From positions 37,501 to 101,500 of the forward strand of contig CAJHNH020002058.1 in NCBI GenBank assembly GCA_905116865.2: 64,000 bases of DNA. Reading direction: 5' to 3'. The translations under genes and the position numbers were made by a program. The notes below the pieces were generated by a model. The model searched no databases. It was not told where the DNA came from and saw only the letters and a list, made by a program, of their open reading frames with translations. Origin of the DNA: Candidula unifasciata (Eukaryota > Mollusca > Gastropoda > Stylommatophora > Geomitridae). Of the stretch, positions 34,380 to 46,524 are shown one piece after another. Numbering within the stretch: the stretch's first letter is position 1; each line of letters starts with the position of its first letter.

Positions 34380-34915
34380 GAGTAGAGGTCTGGATGACAC
34401 TTTGCGTGCACGGACAAAGAAATACTCGCACCCTTGAATCCTGCTGCCATTGGCATTATCGTTGAAAAAAAGGGGGCAAATCATATTTCTTTGGCACAGA
34501 AATCCTTGTTTGTGAGGTTTGAACAACGGACCAACATCATGGCACAAGAGTAGTAACCCATAAGTGCTCACTTCTACTTATAACTCAAGTCTGAGTCCGA
34601 AGTAGCTTAGCGCATGGCAGGGGCTCCGTATCACCGGCAAGGATCCTAAAATATTTTGGGTGGAATTTTAACTCCAAATTTTGCCCAGGCAGCACCGTTA
34701 GGCAACTCTCTTTTCCGTATTTAAGTGCAAAGGGATTTTTTATGTGCACAACAATACATACGGGCATCCAATCTCACTACCCAGAGACCAGGGGAAGTTA
34801 CTAAAAGTCTACTTGAAAAAATCCCAGCCTTCACCGGTGCCTAAACCCCAGACCTCTAGCACTCGAGGCCTCGAGACCACACAGCCCCTCCTTGTTTGTG
34901 AGAAAAGCACATTTG
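34380..34915 (-). repeat. Family-D SINE, tRNA-derived, reverse
   Basis: Reads in reverse as the 44955-45370 repeat: the head with CTCGAGTGCTAGAGG on the 34870 side, the body with GGCAAAATTTGGAG, and the end CTTATGGGTTACT. Confidence 0.65.
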
Positions 34916-35279
34916 AACATCAACGCTGAAAGGAACTCGTCCCCAAAATTCTATTTTTAATTTATTTATTCATATCCTGACCTGAACGTTCAGGCAGGCA
35001 CGAAAACAGCCAGTTGCTGTAGCTATGCATCTTATAAACAATTCACTATAGACAAGTAGGAAAAGTGACATTTGCAGGGAATGTTACCCAACCGTAAGTG
35101 TGGTTCTAAGTGCATCCTTCTGTGGTTATTCTGTATAACTTCCAACTTTTGCTAAGTGGTTTGCTCTTTAATTTTGCGATGGCATGGGATTCACTGAAAT
35201 GCAGTCTGCTTGGTTAACTGACTCTTTGGATTTAGAATAGATCTAAGCTTGTTGAATTGAAGCTACTAATCATCTTATA

Positions 35280-35575
35280 TACAAGCAGTGCACCAACGCA
35301 TATGGGAAGAAGCATGGAAGAGCAGATATCATTGACACTGGACAGACTGCACTCGTGGATAAGAACGAATCTCTGGCACAATTGCATGACATGGGAGTAA
35401 AGCATGGTGAAGCACGTCTTTGCCGCCTTCAAGGTCGAGATAGGAGACATTATAATCAACCTCTAATGGGAACAAAATTAGTAGAAGTGCCCTGGAGTGG
35501 GTGCTGCATCGGAGAACTAAACATGCATGGAAATGCCCAATGTGCAGTAATGTCGATTGTGATAACATAACATTT
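35280..35575 (+). pseudogene. Non-LTR C-terminal domain fragment in the TNFR-like copy 1 intron
   Basis: LAQLHDMGVKHGEARLCRLQ then GRDRRHYNQPLMGTK, with AWKCPMCSNVDCD in another frame: the same G-V-K-x-G-x-A-R ... GR-RR ... NQ ... C-P-x-C layout as at 15450 and 42085. Confidence 0.6.
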
Positions 35576-36081
35576 TAAATTTCTTGGATTGCTGAGCAAG
35601 CACGTAGGACAACTTATTTTTGGGACTGCATTTCATCTAGTAGTATGGATACTGCTTCCTCCAGCATCTGCTTTGTAATTGTTAGAGTGTGTCCTTGTAT
35701 GGAAACTGCTGTCTTTCGTGGCTTCTTTGGTCTATTCAGTGTAAATTCCTCATCCTCCTCTGTCCCTAACAGCTTTCTTTGCTAAGCGCTCCCCTGAACA
35801 CCTATATCCAGCTATTTTTCTGATAGTTTTGTTTTGACAGTTGATTGGTGGTTGTCTGCGTTTCTAAGGAGAGTCTATTCTCCTTTGGCCAAGGCGCCGT
35901 CTATTGTGTCTCTGAATTTTGGGAAGCACTTGAAGTTGCATGTTGGGCGATCGGGATAAATGAACAAATTTATATCAGGAAGTAGATCTTGGATTGTATG
36001 TGTTATCCCTGATATTAAAATGTGTAAATTTAAAATGGAAATGAAAATTGTTGCTCAAACTATGTCTTTATTTTATTTCAG

Positions 36082-36470
36082 ACCAGCCATATACTGCACC
36101 ATCAGTGAGAGACTCTATTATACTGCTGAGTCTGGCCATGCTCGCATTAATTATCCTTCTTGTTGGGTCACTGTTGGTTAAACACATGGCTGCCTCAAGT
36201 AAATGGTTGTTGTCAGTGATGAAGCATCTTGCTGACCACCAGCTTGTTCTGGATAGATGTTCTTATATCATAATAATTGTATTCATTGTGTGTTGTCTTG
36301 TCACATTGATTGTACAGTTAGTAAACCCTGTGGTAGATTTTATTTTTGTCATGATTCTTCTAGCTTTCTGTTTCTTTGCTGCGGTTGTTTTTGCTCTTTG
36401 GACATTTGTAGTGCATCATCATCTTTCCAGGGAGGCTAGTCAAGGCTCTGCAAGAAGCCCCTTTATTTAG
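36082..36470 (+). CDS. Exon 2 of TNFR-like three-pass membrane protein, copy 1: transmembrane domain
   Basis: The exon follows the acceptor TTTTATTTCAG (ending 36081) and completes the split codon as D94. It runs to TAG at 36468-36470; the spliced CDS is 669 nt, 222 residues. Three hydrophobic helices stand out: about 105-126, 154-174 and 179-204, separated by a 27-residue basic/amphipathic loop and a very short turn (NPVV). With a cleaved signal peptide the predicted topology is N-terminus outside and C-terminus inside. The tail after helix 3 is only about 18 residues (HHH, then Ser/Arg-rich), with no death domain or obvious TRAF-type motif. This is unlike canonical single-pass TNFRs. The partner exon is identified by phase, by the identical arrangement in copy 2 and by the shared intron 3' end. 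Confidence 0.78.
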
Positions 36471-36479
36471 ATTGTAAAG

Positions 36480-37030
36480 GTAGAAGAGAAGAGGACCTCT
36501 TGAGTGCATGTGGTTCCATGCGTACAGAATTCATGGTAATTAAAGCAAGTTAGCTGAAGAAACAATTTAAGCAGCCAAAATTAGTTAGTCATTCATGCGT
36601 CATCTCCCCAGTGAAAGCTGGCTCCACTGGGTGTCCAACAACACACTGCCTCTCATCTTGGCTGTACACTCTCAGAGACTGCTGTTTGTTCATGTCTTGT
36701 TGTATCCTCCCACTTGTATCACTGACTGCTTATAGCTCCCTTCAGTTTTGCACTGTAGTATGATTATTACGAAAAGTGATGACTTTCACCGCAATGAACT
36801 ATTTCACCTCTCTGTCTGTCTGTCTGTCTGTCTCTCTCTATTATTTTACAAATCTTGTTTAGTTTGCAGTCTTTCAGAACCTTCATATGTGTCTGTAGGA
36901 GCTTATGATTTGGTCTAGAGAGATTTTTTTTTTTTTCTTTATTGTCCCCCTTGCTATTTATCCCAGGGTTCTCATTTAATATTCTGACACAGCAGGTTTC
37001 GTCGTCAAGTGCCTTGTTGGCTGGCATGGA
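36480..37030. other. 3' flank of TNFR-like copy 1, no clear feature
   Basis: A variant ATTAAA at about 36537 could serve as poly(A) signal. A (TCTG)n run lies at 36815-36832. Nothing else recognised. Confidence 0.3.
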
Positions 37031-37419
37031 AGATCATGACTCTGCGCAACTTGCCGTCTGCAGCAGCTTGTGTCAGTTGATTTGCTGGCACGCCTACCTG
37101 CCATGGCAAAAGGTTGTCAAGAGTCTTGCTCAGTCTCTCTTTCTACAAATCTTTACAGATGAAACAGCATGCATCTTTCCCGCTTTTAAAAACCATCACC
37201 ACATACACAAAAACCACTGACTTCTGATATTTGTCATAGTCTCTGGGCCTTCACCTCTTTAAAACATTTAGGTTATGTGTTTTGACTGGCCAAGAAATTT
37301 GAAGCATTCTTCTGTGAAACCACACCTTTGTGGCCAGAAATTGTTTGAGTTTTAAACTGAAATTGCTCTGATTATAGTTTGTTACCCAGTCTTTCAAGCT
37401 TTCCAGATTCCACTGGCAT

Positions 37420-37420
<1 letters not shown>
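37030..37420 (-). pseudogene. Degenerate non-LTR retrotransposon 3' fragment
   Basis: The reverse complement parallels 38930-39320 (CCATGGCAAAAGG, TTTCCAGATTCCA). Weak frames only. Followed by an (AT)n tract at 37430-37456. Confidence 0.45.
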
Positions 37421-37454
<34 letters not shown>

Positions 37455-37456
37455 TA

Positions 37457-38497
37457 TCAATAGGTATTTATAAATATTTAATATATATTTTTACAAGCAC
37501 ACTTTTTATTTCTTCTGCTGAGATGAAGTCATTTTCTTTTTATACTTACAATAGTAAGTATTATGTAAAGATAGAAATTGAAACACCTAATTATCTTGGC
37601 TGCTGTAAAATCTACCTACCTGTGTATATATGCGTAAATGATACAAATTTAGCAGTTTTAAAAAGTAAAATATTTTGTAATTTCCTAACTTTTTAATACA
37701 GTCAAAAACATTAATTTTCTAAAGATGATTTTATGTCTGCATTTTGGGGTGCTAAATGGCATTTTTAAAATTTAAATTGCAGTTATTGTATATTTTGAAC
37801 AAAATGTAAGATTGACAATGTATATATTAGCAGATGCCCCGCTTTCCTGGAAAATGGGCCACATTACCCATTAAATGCTGTTTGGTGTTAGAAATATGCG
37901 ACTAGAAACAGGGATGGGACACACTATGACCCATACACCAAAAGTGACACACCGAGCAATGTTTTACTGACCCGACAGGCTTTGTAAAAAGTCGTTTTTG
38001 ATGTCTGGAGGCCAGGAACGAATTAAAACGTTAATTTTAATTAGGGAAAAAAAAAAGAATTTAATGTTATGCGTTATTTACCATGGGACAGATTAAATTT
38101 GCATCCTGAGGTTCCAGTTTGGTTGTTTATCAATATCTTACCCCAGATGACGTCACAGAACAGTCCAACAATTTAGAGAGTGGTAAGACTGGTCCCAACT
38201 TTCTGATGCTGTTAACGACCCCAAAACATCTAGAACTGGCCCTAACCCCAACCCACCTAACTCCTGCAAGAGAGTGCAGCCCAGGTCCCACGGCTGCATA
38301 CAGCCTATCTACCACCCCCTGAAATATTAGACTGTCCCGTGACCTGTGGATTTTCCCTGTTTGGGCTAGGATATTAATAAAGCACCTCAAGTTTTTTTAG
38401 TATGTAAGTTTCTTGTATGTTTGAAATACAATTCATATTATTTGGAGGTGAAGAAAAATAAGATACTCCACCGTTATTATTGTTTAATCACATAAGG
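37457..38497. other. AT-rich stretch, nothing firmly recognised
   Basis: A short CCCTAA-like run (GGCCCTAACCCCAACCC, about 38229) is present. No coherent frame or repeat match was seen. Confidence 0.35.
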
Positions 38498-38925
38498 GGG
38501 TATTCCCCATGTGGGTTTTGGGGCCCACTTAGGGGGAGGGGGGGTAGAGAATAGACCCACTGCCTCCCTAAACTGCAAGTTATGAATAAGTTAGTTGCAT
38601 ATCATTTACAGGATGTTGCAAAACCAACACCAGCATTTGTTTGGCCGTTGTGGTTTTTCTAGGCAAATTTACGCTCACTGTTTTGCCATTGCTTTCTGGA
38701 CGGTCGACTCTCTGTGCTGTTGTCAAAATCAGCGCACAGTGGTCAACTGCGAAATCATCAACTAATTTAGGGGAGTTTTCTTTGGAGTCAGAGTGCCGCT
38801 GCCTGAGCCGCAAGGACACCTAACAGTCTGCATATGAGTAAGCCAGATCTGTAAAATGCATGTGCACTTAAAACTCAAGTTCTGGAAAAAGACAAGCCAA
38901 TAAGTGGGCAAACGACTCTGTTTTG
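38498..38925 (+). repeat. Family-B repeat split by about 170 bases
   Basis: The first part (CCCATGTGGGTTTTGGGGCCC, AGACCCACTGCC) and second part (GGAGTCAGAGTGCCGCTGCC, AACAGTCTGCATATGAG) flank unrelated sequence (about 38580-38755), a possible later insertion. Confidence 0.6.
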
Positions 38926-38929
38926 TGTG

Positions 38930-39320
38930 CCGACACCCTTCCATGTCATGACAAAAGGCTGCAAGAATCTTCTCGGGCTGTCTTCTCTGTCGATCTTTCC
39001 AGTGGTCACAACATTTTCCTTCTAATAAAATGACCAAAAAATTATGACTGTTTCTGATGTTTGTGAAAAATTGTTTTTGAGCACTCGCCTCTTTGAATAA
39101 ATCTGGGTTGCTCTTCCTAACTTTCCAAGCAATTCCAATGATTCTATAAAACACATCTCCGAGGCCTGAAGATATTGTTCGGCTTGTTTTTAAATTGTCC
39201 AGGATTCACAGCCGTATGTTAAAACTGGCTCTATATAGCATGCGAGAATTCTTTTCCTTTCCTCTAATGACACAGATTTATTGCATAAATTGTTCTTCAT
39301 TTGGTGCAGTACCCAAGGAT
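38930..39320 (-). pseudogene. Non-LTR retrotransposon 3' fragment
   Basis: The minus strand gives FYRIIGIAWKVRKSNPDLFK, then FLVILLEGKCCDHWKDR, parallel to the FGHxxR...TGKI region of the 7045 family, with frameshifts. Confidence 0.6.
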
Positions 39321-39779
39321 AAATGAGATACTAATATCAGTATATAAATTTCTTTTGAAAAAAAAAAAACCCTCACTATACCCAGCCTAGCTGAGTCACA
39401 AGGAGACACACTTAAAAACCATTCCAATACTCATAAACATATAATGACAATTTCACTTTATAAAGAAGCACACAGAACATTTATGCACAAGATGGGTATT
39501 TTTTTTAGCTGTTTTGAAACTGTTACTAAATAGTGCATTGTTTAGTGCCTGCTAATTTGAATACCCTTTTGAGCGTACTTATTTTTATATACATAGATCT
39601 GAAGATTTTAAAGCTGTTTTTTGACACCGGTATTATTGAATGTGGTTGTTTTATATGACTTATAGTTGTTTACCTTCATGAATTGTTTGGTTTCGTTTTG
39701 GATTCTTTATTTTTTTATGAGTTAAACATTTAACATTGTGAAACCATTTAAAATTGATATTGGCATGTTTAATAAATGT

Positions 39780-40200
39780 ATATTATCTTCTTTAGCATTC
39801 CATGCCCTTGAGGTTCATTGCTGCAGATATCCCCTGCCTCTGTTCATCTCTGGGGTTGGCTTTTTCTTTCCATCTGACGACTCCAGATGTTTATATGTCT
39901 ACATGTATATTATCTCTCCACCTTCTTCTTGGTCGGCCTTATGTTCTACTCCCTTTCACCTGTTTTGTGTGCACATTTTTATCTCTCTGTTATCTGCAAT
40001 TCTGTCTATATATACTAGCTACTGTAGTCTGTCAGCGCCTATAATGCAGGTAATTAGTGGTGATTTAAACATATTATGGATTTTGATGTGTTTTTTTTTT
40101 AACTCTGCCTTCTCCCCTGATGGTTCTTTGGTGGATCCAAAGCTTGGCCACGAGACTGTTGTCTGTATATTATCAGAGGATATTGTAATTTATTTTTTTT
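39780..40200 (-). pseudogene. Non-LTR retrotransposon 3' fragment
   Basis: The antisense strand matches 30680-31000 (TTGAGGTTCATTGCTG, TATTATCTCTCCA-CTTCTTGG). Ends in a T run. The 39320-39780 interval holds nothing recognised. Confidence 0.6.
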
Positions 40201-40221
40201 TTTTCTGAGTGTTATGTTCAT

Positions 40222-40352
40222 GTATGGAAGCTGTCATGATGAAGTGGCTAGAGCCTCAACTGGGGATCCAAAAACTGTTTCAAATCTGCACTGTGCCAGA
40301 TTTTTTATTCTCAAACATGACCTTGGCTTCCAGGTCGACCTAGTGTTGAATG
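40222..40352 (+). repeat. SINE family A, 3'-truncated
   Basis: Head AAGTGGCTAGAGCCTCAACTG and ACCTTGGCTTCCAGGTCGACC. Confidence 0.6.
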
Positions 40353-40954
40353 TGCATTGTACTTTATAGAACTTGTTGGTTGTTACTCAGGCTACTGCCT
40401 GACTGCTCCAGTCCCATCCTAATGTTATCACACAACATGTCTTTCACTGTCCCATTTGAAAAACTAGTGATAAACATATCAGTTCCGTCAAATTCATGGA
40501 GCTCATACATACAAAGTAAACGCATAAGGCAGATTTCAGGTTGTTAAGTTGATTGTTATAAAATGGTTATTTTTCAAATTTATTGTTGTAAGTCATCAGT
40601 TTGTTAAGTTCATTGTTGTAAGTTGGCTGGAATTTGTCAGGTTCCATGTTGTTGTAAGTTGGCAAGGATTGCATGGGGTAAATTGCCTTATTAGGGTTCA
40701 AACACAACGACCCAGCGTATTTATCTTACGATATTGACAGCATTTCAATCAACTTTATCCTGTTTATGATATATCATTCGAGATGTGTAAATTATGACAT
40801 GATATCGATATGATAGTTGATGATAAGCATTATCTGTGCACCTATCATTTTGCTGAGACTGAGATCATGACATTTTGTCAATGGTGTATATTTGCAATTT
40901 GCATTGAGGTGTGTTGTAATAAGATCTGACGGCCCCTCAAAAACAATACTGCAG

Positions 40955-41235
40955 GACTTAGTCGAGGAGAAGAGGCAGACCGAGAAAGACCTGGTCACAA
41001 AACCTGACTGACTGGACAGGCCTCAGGCATGCAACCATGAAGTCGATTGCACCTGACCGCCAGAGGTGGAGAGGGCTGTCAGAAAGTCAACAGAAACTGG
41101 TGACCCAACAACACATAGTTTTACGGGATGATGACTGAGGTGTATCAGCAAATGACTTCATGAATGCTGTGAAAGTCCAAAGTTGTGGAGAATCGTGATA
41201 GACATAGCCAGTCAGCGAGGCTTGATGATGTTGAT
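40955..41235 (+). pseudogene. Non-LTR retrotransposon 3' end
   Basis: RGRPRKTWSQNLT-like reading (GAGGAGAAGAGGCAGACCGAG), then a tail with GCGAGGCTTGATGATGTTGAT as in the GAT-tail family. Confidence 0.55.
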
Positions 41236-41762
41236 CATGTATGTTTTTATTTTTTTTTTAAATATATATTTATTAAATATTTGAAATAAATAATGAATTT
41301 TTACCAGTTCCTCTCTCACTTGGTCGCTTAATATCATTTTGCCACTCTATTTGTGTGGTTTTAACTTTCTTTGTTATAAAATATGTTAGATAAATAATTG
41401 TCACAGATTTCTCTGGAACTGGCTGGTGTAATGTATGAAGATTGTTAACAGTTTTCATGAGTTTACTGTGATTGTTAACAGTTCCACTAAATGTTATTAT
41501 ACTTCCTATCGTTGTTCAACATACTCTGTTAATGTGGTACACACACTTCCTGTCATTGTTTCTTTTTCTGCATTGTTAACTGTTTCCTTTCTCCGTTTGC
41601 TTATTCATTTTGTTAGTTCTGTTTGCCTGTCTGTCCACCAGTAATGTCTGTCCGTCTATATCTTTCAAATCTTTCTTTGTATCTAATTCAGTCTCTCACC
41701 TCTCCTGTCTCTCTCTAGCTCTCTCTCTCTATATGTATATATACTTGTCTGTGTCTGTCTGT

Positions 41763-41763
41763 T

Positions 41764-41837
<74 letters not shown>
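41763..41837 (+). repeat. (CT)n microsatellite
   Basis: About 36 CT dinucleotides. The preceding 41240-41760 is AT-rich, with no recognised feature. Confidence 0.95.
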
Positions 41838-41841
<4 letters not shown>

Positions 41842-42084
41842 AAACTCAGAGTAAACCCATGGATCACATGTGTCAAGGTCATAGAACCAAATCGAGGTTG
41901 TGGTCACGACCTTCTGGACTGCGGACATCTAGCAGACGATTCATTCTGAGATGGGGTCGACGATGGCTGCCTGAAAGAGGATTGATAAAAATAATTACTA
42001 GTCTATGTTAGTCAGGCATGTCTAAAACAGTATTTGTGCCCTATGTGCATTGGTGATAAGTTGTAATAATTAGTAGATAGTTAA

Positions 42085-42430
42085 TCAACGATCATCTGCA
42101 TCGCATGTTGAACAAGTCCATAAGCCCTCTGATCCCATCTTTAGTTTGTCCTTCAGCATGTGGCAACTGGCAACACATGTTTCCTGTTGGTTTACTATTC
42201 TTCTTTGGCTGCTTGTATGGTGTTCGTGTCTGGCGACACCTCGTTTGACATTAAGTTCTTGTGGTCTTGTCAGGACTGCTGATTCACAGTTGTCTCCTGA
42301 ATCATCTGCTTGTCCTGCCTCCTTGAGAGCACTGAGAATATCAGCCTGGTCAGTTGTTTTTCCTATGCCTACCATGGCCCTGCCAGCAAGCCAATCCACT
42401 CGTTCATGCCCTCTTACTTACGCATTTCAT
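42085..42430 (-). pseudogene. Non-LTR RNase H end plus C-terminal domain
   Basis: On the minus strand, ERMDWLAGRAMV-like RNase H end, then ADILSALKEAGQADDSGDNC, ELNVKRGVARHEHHTSSQRR, IVNQQETC and GLWTCSTCDADD. It is the fullest copy of the C-terminal domain in the window, with a Cys pair C-x-x-C at the end. Confidence 0.65.
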
Positions 42431-42479
42431 GGAACCAGTTAGAAAGCATGGGGGGGGGGGGGGGGGTGGGATCTGTGCC

Positions 42480-42680
42480 TTCAGCCAGATCATTGATTAC
42501 TGATGGACATGGGGTTGCGGCCTGGAGCTGCAAGAAATGAACATTTCACTAAGCGGACAAGACATTTCATTAACCAACACAGAGCAGGCATCATAAGTCA
42601 TTTTACACTTTTTGAGGAGGAGATCGGAGCACCTATGGATCTGTCCGGAGAATCTTTTCTAATCACTCTTGCTTCTGTTG
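42480..42680 (+). pseudogene. Non-LTR C-terminal domain fragment, opposite orientation
   Basis: RPGAARNEHFTKRTRHFINQ then HRAGIISHFTLFE repeats the same domain as 42085-42430 on the other strand. A G run at 42449-42466 lies between them. 42690-43210 shows nothing else. Confidence 0.6.
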
Positions 42681-43214
42681 TCCCCATCACCTCCTTAGCT
42701 GGCTACAGTAGACATATAAATCTACTGCGGTGTTTGATGAAGCAACAATCTCTCTTTAACAATGCAGCTCAGGTTCTAGTGTGGGAAAGCTACACAAGTT
42801 TTATTCTAAACAACCTGCCGCAGAAATTTAAAACTTTTACATCGAGGACTATAAAACGGTTTTACTCACATAGAAACCATATTACGTAAGATTATAGAAA
42901 GATAATTAATTGTGTATCAGTACTGCTTTAAGATGCTGAATATAGAGAGCAGGTAAAACACTTACTAATGAACTACAAACATTCATTAACTGATGCCTGC
43001 GCAGAATAGAAGAAATTAAATGGTATGATAGAATCTGTATGAAACTCAAAATTGTGCAGTTTTACAAAGTTACGTGTATTTAATTTTTATGTAATCTCAC
43101 TTGTAACATTAGGCCTTCCAAAGTTGCAGAACACATAACTAAAGATATAGAGTGAAAGTTACAGGCGTTTGAAAACAAATGTCCATGGAACATAAAAGGA
43201 ATTCTTCTTCTTCT

Positions 43215-43490
43215 TTGTGTTCACCAGCTGTACACTCTGGCGTAAAGTTCTGGTTGTTCGTCCACTACTGAACTGCAGTCATGCTCCAGAACCTGAGTGT
43301 TGCATGTGCATCAGTTTTACAGATCTGATTCAATTGAATGCAGACTGCTGGTTCCTTGCCTCTCAGGCAGATGCACTCCGACTTCAAAGGAAGCTCCCCA
43401 GTTAGTCGACTCTTACGGCATGCTTTTGGGGAGGCAGTGGGTCTATTCTTGTTTTCCCCACAATAGGGCCCCGGAACCCACACGGGGGGA
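43215..43490 (-). repeat. Family-B repeat, reverse
   Basis: Complete reverse copy; a second partial reverse copy follows at about 43690-43800 (GGTTGTTCGTCCATTTCTGGA). Confidence 0.7.
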
Positions 43491-43916
43491 TAAAAGGAAT
43501 TGAATTCAAGAGGGGTGAAGAAATAAGAGAAAATGTCTGGGCAACCACTGGTAACAGCTGCTAAGAGACAAAGAAGATGGTGTTGTGCTGGACACATCCT
43601 GGTAAGAGACAAGCAGAGAATCACCAAGTAGGCACTGAAATGGGAACTAAAGGGATTGAGAAAGTGAGGACCTTCAAAGGAAACCCTGAAACTTCTTTGC
43701 GTTCCAAAGCTGTAAAAAAAAGTTATGGTTGTTCGTCCATTTCTGGACTAGTCCTGCTCGAGAACCTTGGTGTAGCATGTTTTACTTATCTGACTAGGGC
43801 AAATAAAAGCCATGAAGAAAGACAGGTCAGCATTAGTTACACAGTAAACAAGCTTGACAGCAGAAGCCGAACAACAAAAAACTTCCAAGAAATTACCTCA
43901 AATCTCTGAGCGGCAG

Positions 43917-44700
43917 AAGAGACGCGCCGACAAGAAGAAAGAAATGAGCGCAGGAAAGAACTGAAAGAAGCCAGAGAGAGCACCTACAGTGAGGTCGCTC
44001 TGTTAGTGCAGGCAGAAGCAGCAACGCAAGCAGCCAAAATAGAACGTGGCTTGCTACAAAAGGAAAGAGTCAGCCAGCAAAGAAACCAAGTATGAGCAGG
44101 GCTGATAAGGGCACCTCGACAGAAGAGACGAAGAAACAACACCTGGCGTTTTCAACAGAACAGAACCCGCACAGAAAAAGGACAGAGGAACAGAATCACA
44201 AAATTTAGACACAGACATCAAAGAGCTAAAGGCCCTCCTGCAATCCAGATGCGAAGGAAAAAAAAAAACTAGACGTAAAAACTGAAAAGCAACAGCAGCT
44301 ATGGGTCAAGATCCAGTAAATCTGAACTTTTCAAAGAATACACAGAAACCGACCCAGATACAGAAACAGAAGACAACCCTGGCGCCGAAAGCGAAAACAT
44401 GGAAGGAGGACGAAGGCACTACCAGCCATAAACTCAGCAAGCAAAAACCCACCCTGACGAGCAGAAACCGCCAGCACAAGATCCCCCGGAGACCCCACCC
44501 TAAACACGATGCAGAGTCGCCCCAAGCACAGCCCTTCTCAGGGCTTGCAGACCCCCGCCCAAAACGCAGAAACCACCCAAATAGCCGACGCAATTAAAAA
44601 AAAAACGCCTGCCCCCAAAATCACGCCCTTCATGAAGCCGCTAAGAAACAAAAACTTAATTTAACGAAATTGTTCGCAAAAAAATAATGAAGACAAATCA
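43917..44700 (+). pseudogene. Degenerate coding-like region, possible retroelement ORF1
   Basis: Broken frames show a charged coiled-coil-like segment (ERRKELKEARESTYSEVALL, QAEAATQAAKIERG), then EYTETDPDTETEDN and a Pro/Gln/Lys-rich stretch. The composition fits a LINE ORF1 or gag-like remnant, but no zinc knuckle or RRM was found. Function unknown. Confidence 0.3.
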
Positions 44701-44954
44701 GTTTAGCCAAAGACAAACTGTACAGTATAACATAACAGGCAGATGAAAGCGGCGATTATCCAAAGGAAGTACAAAAGAAAACCCCTGGTCCAGACGAAAA
44801 CATTCTACGCAAGCAACCGAATGGCGGCCTGGAACATCTATTATGGCGATATGGACGAAGTCGGCACACCGACAACGTTGACGAAAGCCTTGTCAAGATC
44901 GTGATAGCAACTGATGACCTAATGGCGGAACAACAGCGATGACAGCAACATGAC

Positions 44955-45370
44955 ATAGTTCAGGGAGCTGCATGGTGTCCGCCTCGAGTGCTAGAGGTTC
45001 CGTGTTCAATCCCCGGTAAGAGCCCTAATTGTTTCGTGGACTTGGACTTCTAGTAATTCCCCCTGGTCTCTGGGTAGTGAGATCGGACGCCCGTGTGCAT
45101 TGTTCCGCACGTAAAAAATCCCTAGCAGCTGGAAATCGAAAAAAGTAGCCTAACGGCGCTGTCCGGGCAAAATTTTGAGTAAAAAATCTACTCAAGGTAT
45201 TTCAGGGTCCTCGCCGGTGCTACAGAACCTGTGCGCTGTGCTGAGCTTCTTCGGACTCATTCTTTAATTAGAAAAAGGACGGAGCACTTATGGGTTACTT
45301 ACCCGTGTGCCACGATGTTGATCCATTGTTCAAAACTTCATTGAACAGCTCAGGAGACAGCCCAATCAGT
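44955..45370 (+). repeat. Family-D SINE, tRNA-derived
   Basis: Head GGTGTCCGCCTCGAGTGCTAG followed by GGTTCCGTGTTCAATCCCCGG (B-box-like). The body and GCACTTATGGGTTACTTACCC end match the reverse copy at 34380. Confidence 0.7.
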
Positions 45371-45499
45371 GGCAGTAACATCACCAACGGATGGCACAAT
45401 AAATATCACCTAATCAGATCCGATAAGTAAGTACCCCACTAAATTTCAAATGGTCAGATTTCCGAACCAATACACAAATAAGGCAAGAATCCAGGCAAG

Positions 45500-45790
45500 A
45501 GTATGTGTCTAATTTTATACGAAAACGCCGCTGGAACTATGTCGGCCACGTCCTTAGAATGGATAAATCAAGACTTCCTTACCAAGCCCTCATTTGGACA
45601 CCACAGGGGAAAAGATCTCGTGGAAGACCAAGGGAAACCCTACGTAGAACTATCATCAGGGAAGGCTCGCTCATGGGCCACTCAAACATCCAAGACCTAC
45701 AACGGATTGCAACGGACCGCCGTGCATGGAGAGTCACGACCTCTGCCCTATGTGCCGCACTCGACACAAGAGGAAAGACTAACTAACTAA
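45500..45790 (+). pseudogene. Non-LTR retrotransposon RT C-terminus
   Basis: IRKRRWNYVGHVLRMDKSRL, then QGKRSRGRPRETLRRTI, then RIATDRRAWRVTTSALCAA: the standard LINE C-terminal motif in one open frame. Only the 3' end is present. Confidence 0.75.
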
Positions 45791-45900
45791 CTAACTATAC
45801 CCCACCAGGACACCACAAAGAGCGATAAACACCCGATGACACAAAGTTCCACCACTCGGATGAGGATCACCAATTGAGAGGTCTCGGTAACCACGTTCAA
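45785..45900 (-). repeat. Family-C interspersed repeat, reverse orientation
   Basis: The reverse complement contains CATCGGGTGTTTATCGCT and TCCTGGTGGGGTA. Its (TAGT)n tail abuts the retroelement fragment ending at 45790. Confidence 0.65.
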
Positions 45901-46239
45901 CTATTAGGTTATATTAGGGTCCCCAGCAACAGCCTGGGTGGGGCTTCAGAATAACAAAAAATTGCATCCCACAGGGGAACGACGCAATTACAATGTGATC
46001 CAAACCTGCACAATGAGACAAACACGACCTGGCCGGTCAGATAGAGATGAGAGACATAGAATGGTAGCATCAAACACTATGCACAGAAATAGCAACACAA
46101 TTTGTTACCATAAGTATAACCAATATTGAGGTTGAACGTAACTAATTAAAATCAAACGAACCATTTATTGCTTTTTAAATTTTAGCTCCATGGGGTGATA
46201 TGAGCTAAAGTAAAAACCAATATTTGATAATCATTCTAT

Positions 46240-46524
46240 GGCACTCCCTGTGTGGGCTCCGGGGCCCTATTATAGGGAAAACAAGAATATACCCACTGCC
46301 TACCCAAAAGCCTGTAGTAAGAGTCGATTAATTGGGAGCTTCCTTCGAAGTCGAAGTGCATCTGCCTGAGAGGCAAGGAACCAGCATTCTGCACACAAAT
46401 GAGTCAGATTTGTCAAACGGATGCACACGGAACACTCAGGTTCAAAAACAGGACTGCAGTCCAGAAGTGGACGAACAACAAGAACTTTCCGCTGGAGTTT
46501 ACAGCCAGTGAACCCAAAGAAGAT
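46240..46524 (+). repeat. Family-B repeat, target of a hAT insertion
   Basis: CTCCCTGTGTGGGCTCCGGGG through CCGCTGGAGTTTACAGCCAGT. It is cut at 46524 by the hAT element, with its end duplicated at 47553. Confidence 0.75.

Larger units (their letters stand above)
33778..36081 (+). other. Intron of TNFR-like copy 1
   Basis: This 2.30-kb phase-1 intron runs from GTATGT to TTTCAG. It holds a family-B repeat (33800-34062) directly after the donor, an 18-base G run (about 34156-34173), a minus-strand family-D SINE (34380-34915), a repeat shared with 61.2 kb (34960-35075) and a plus-strand retroelement C-terminal fragment (35280-35575). From 35580 to 36060 I see nothing recognisable. Confidence 0.65.

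Noticed and set aside
41610..42011. 133-codon frame with Leu-Ser repeats
   Set aside because: Spans the (CT)n microsatellite; no recognised domain.
44306..44593. Open frames of 95-98 codons on both strands
   Set aside because: Low-complexity Pro/Gln/Lys composition in a degenerate retroelement-like region; no start context or domain.
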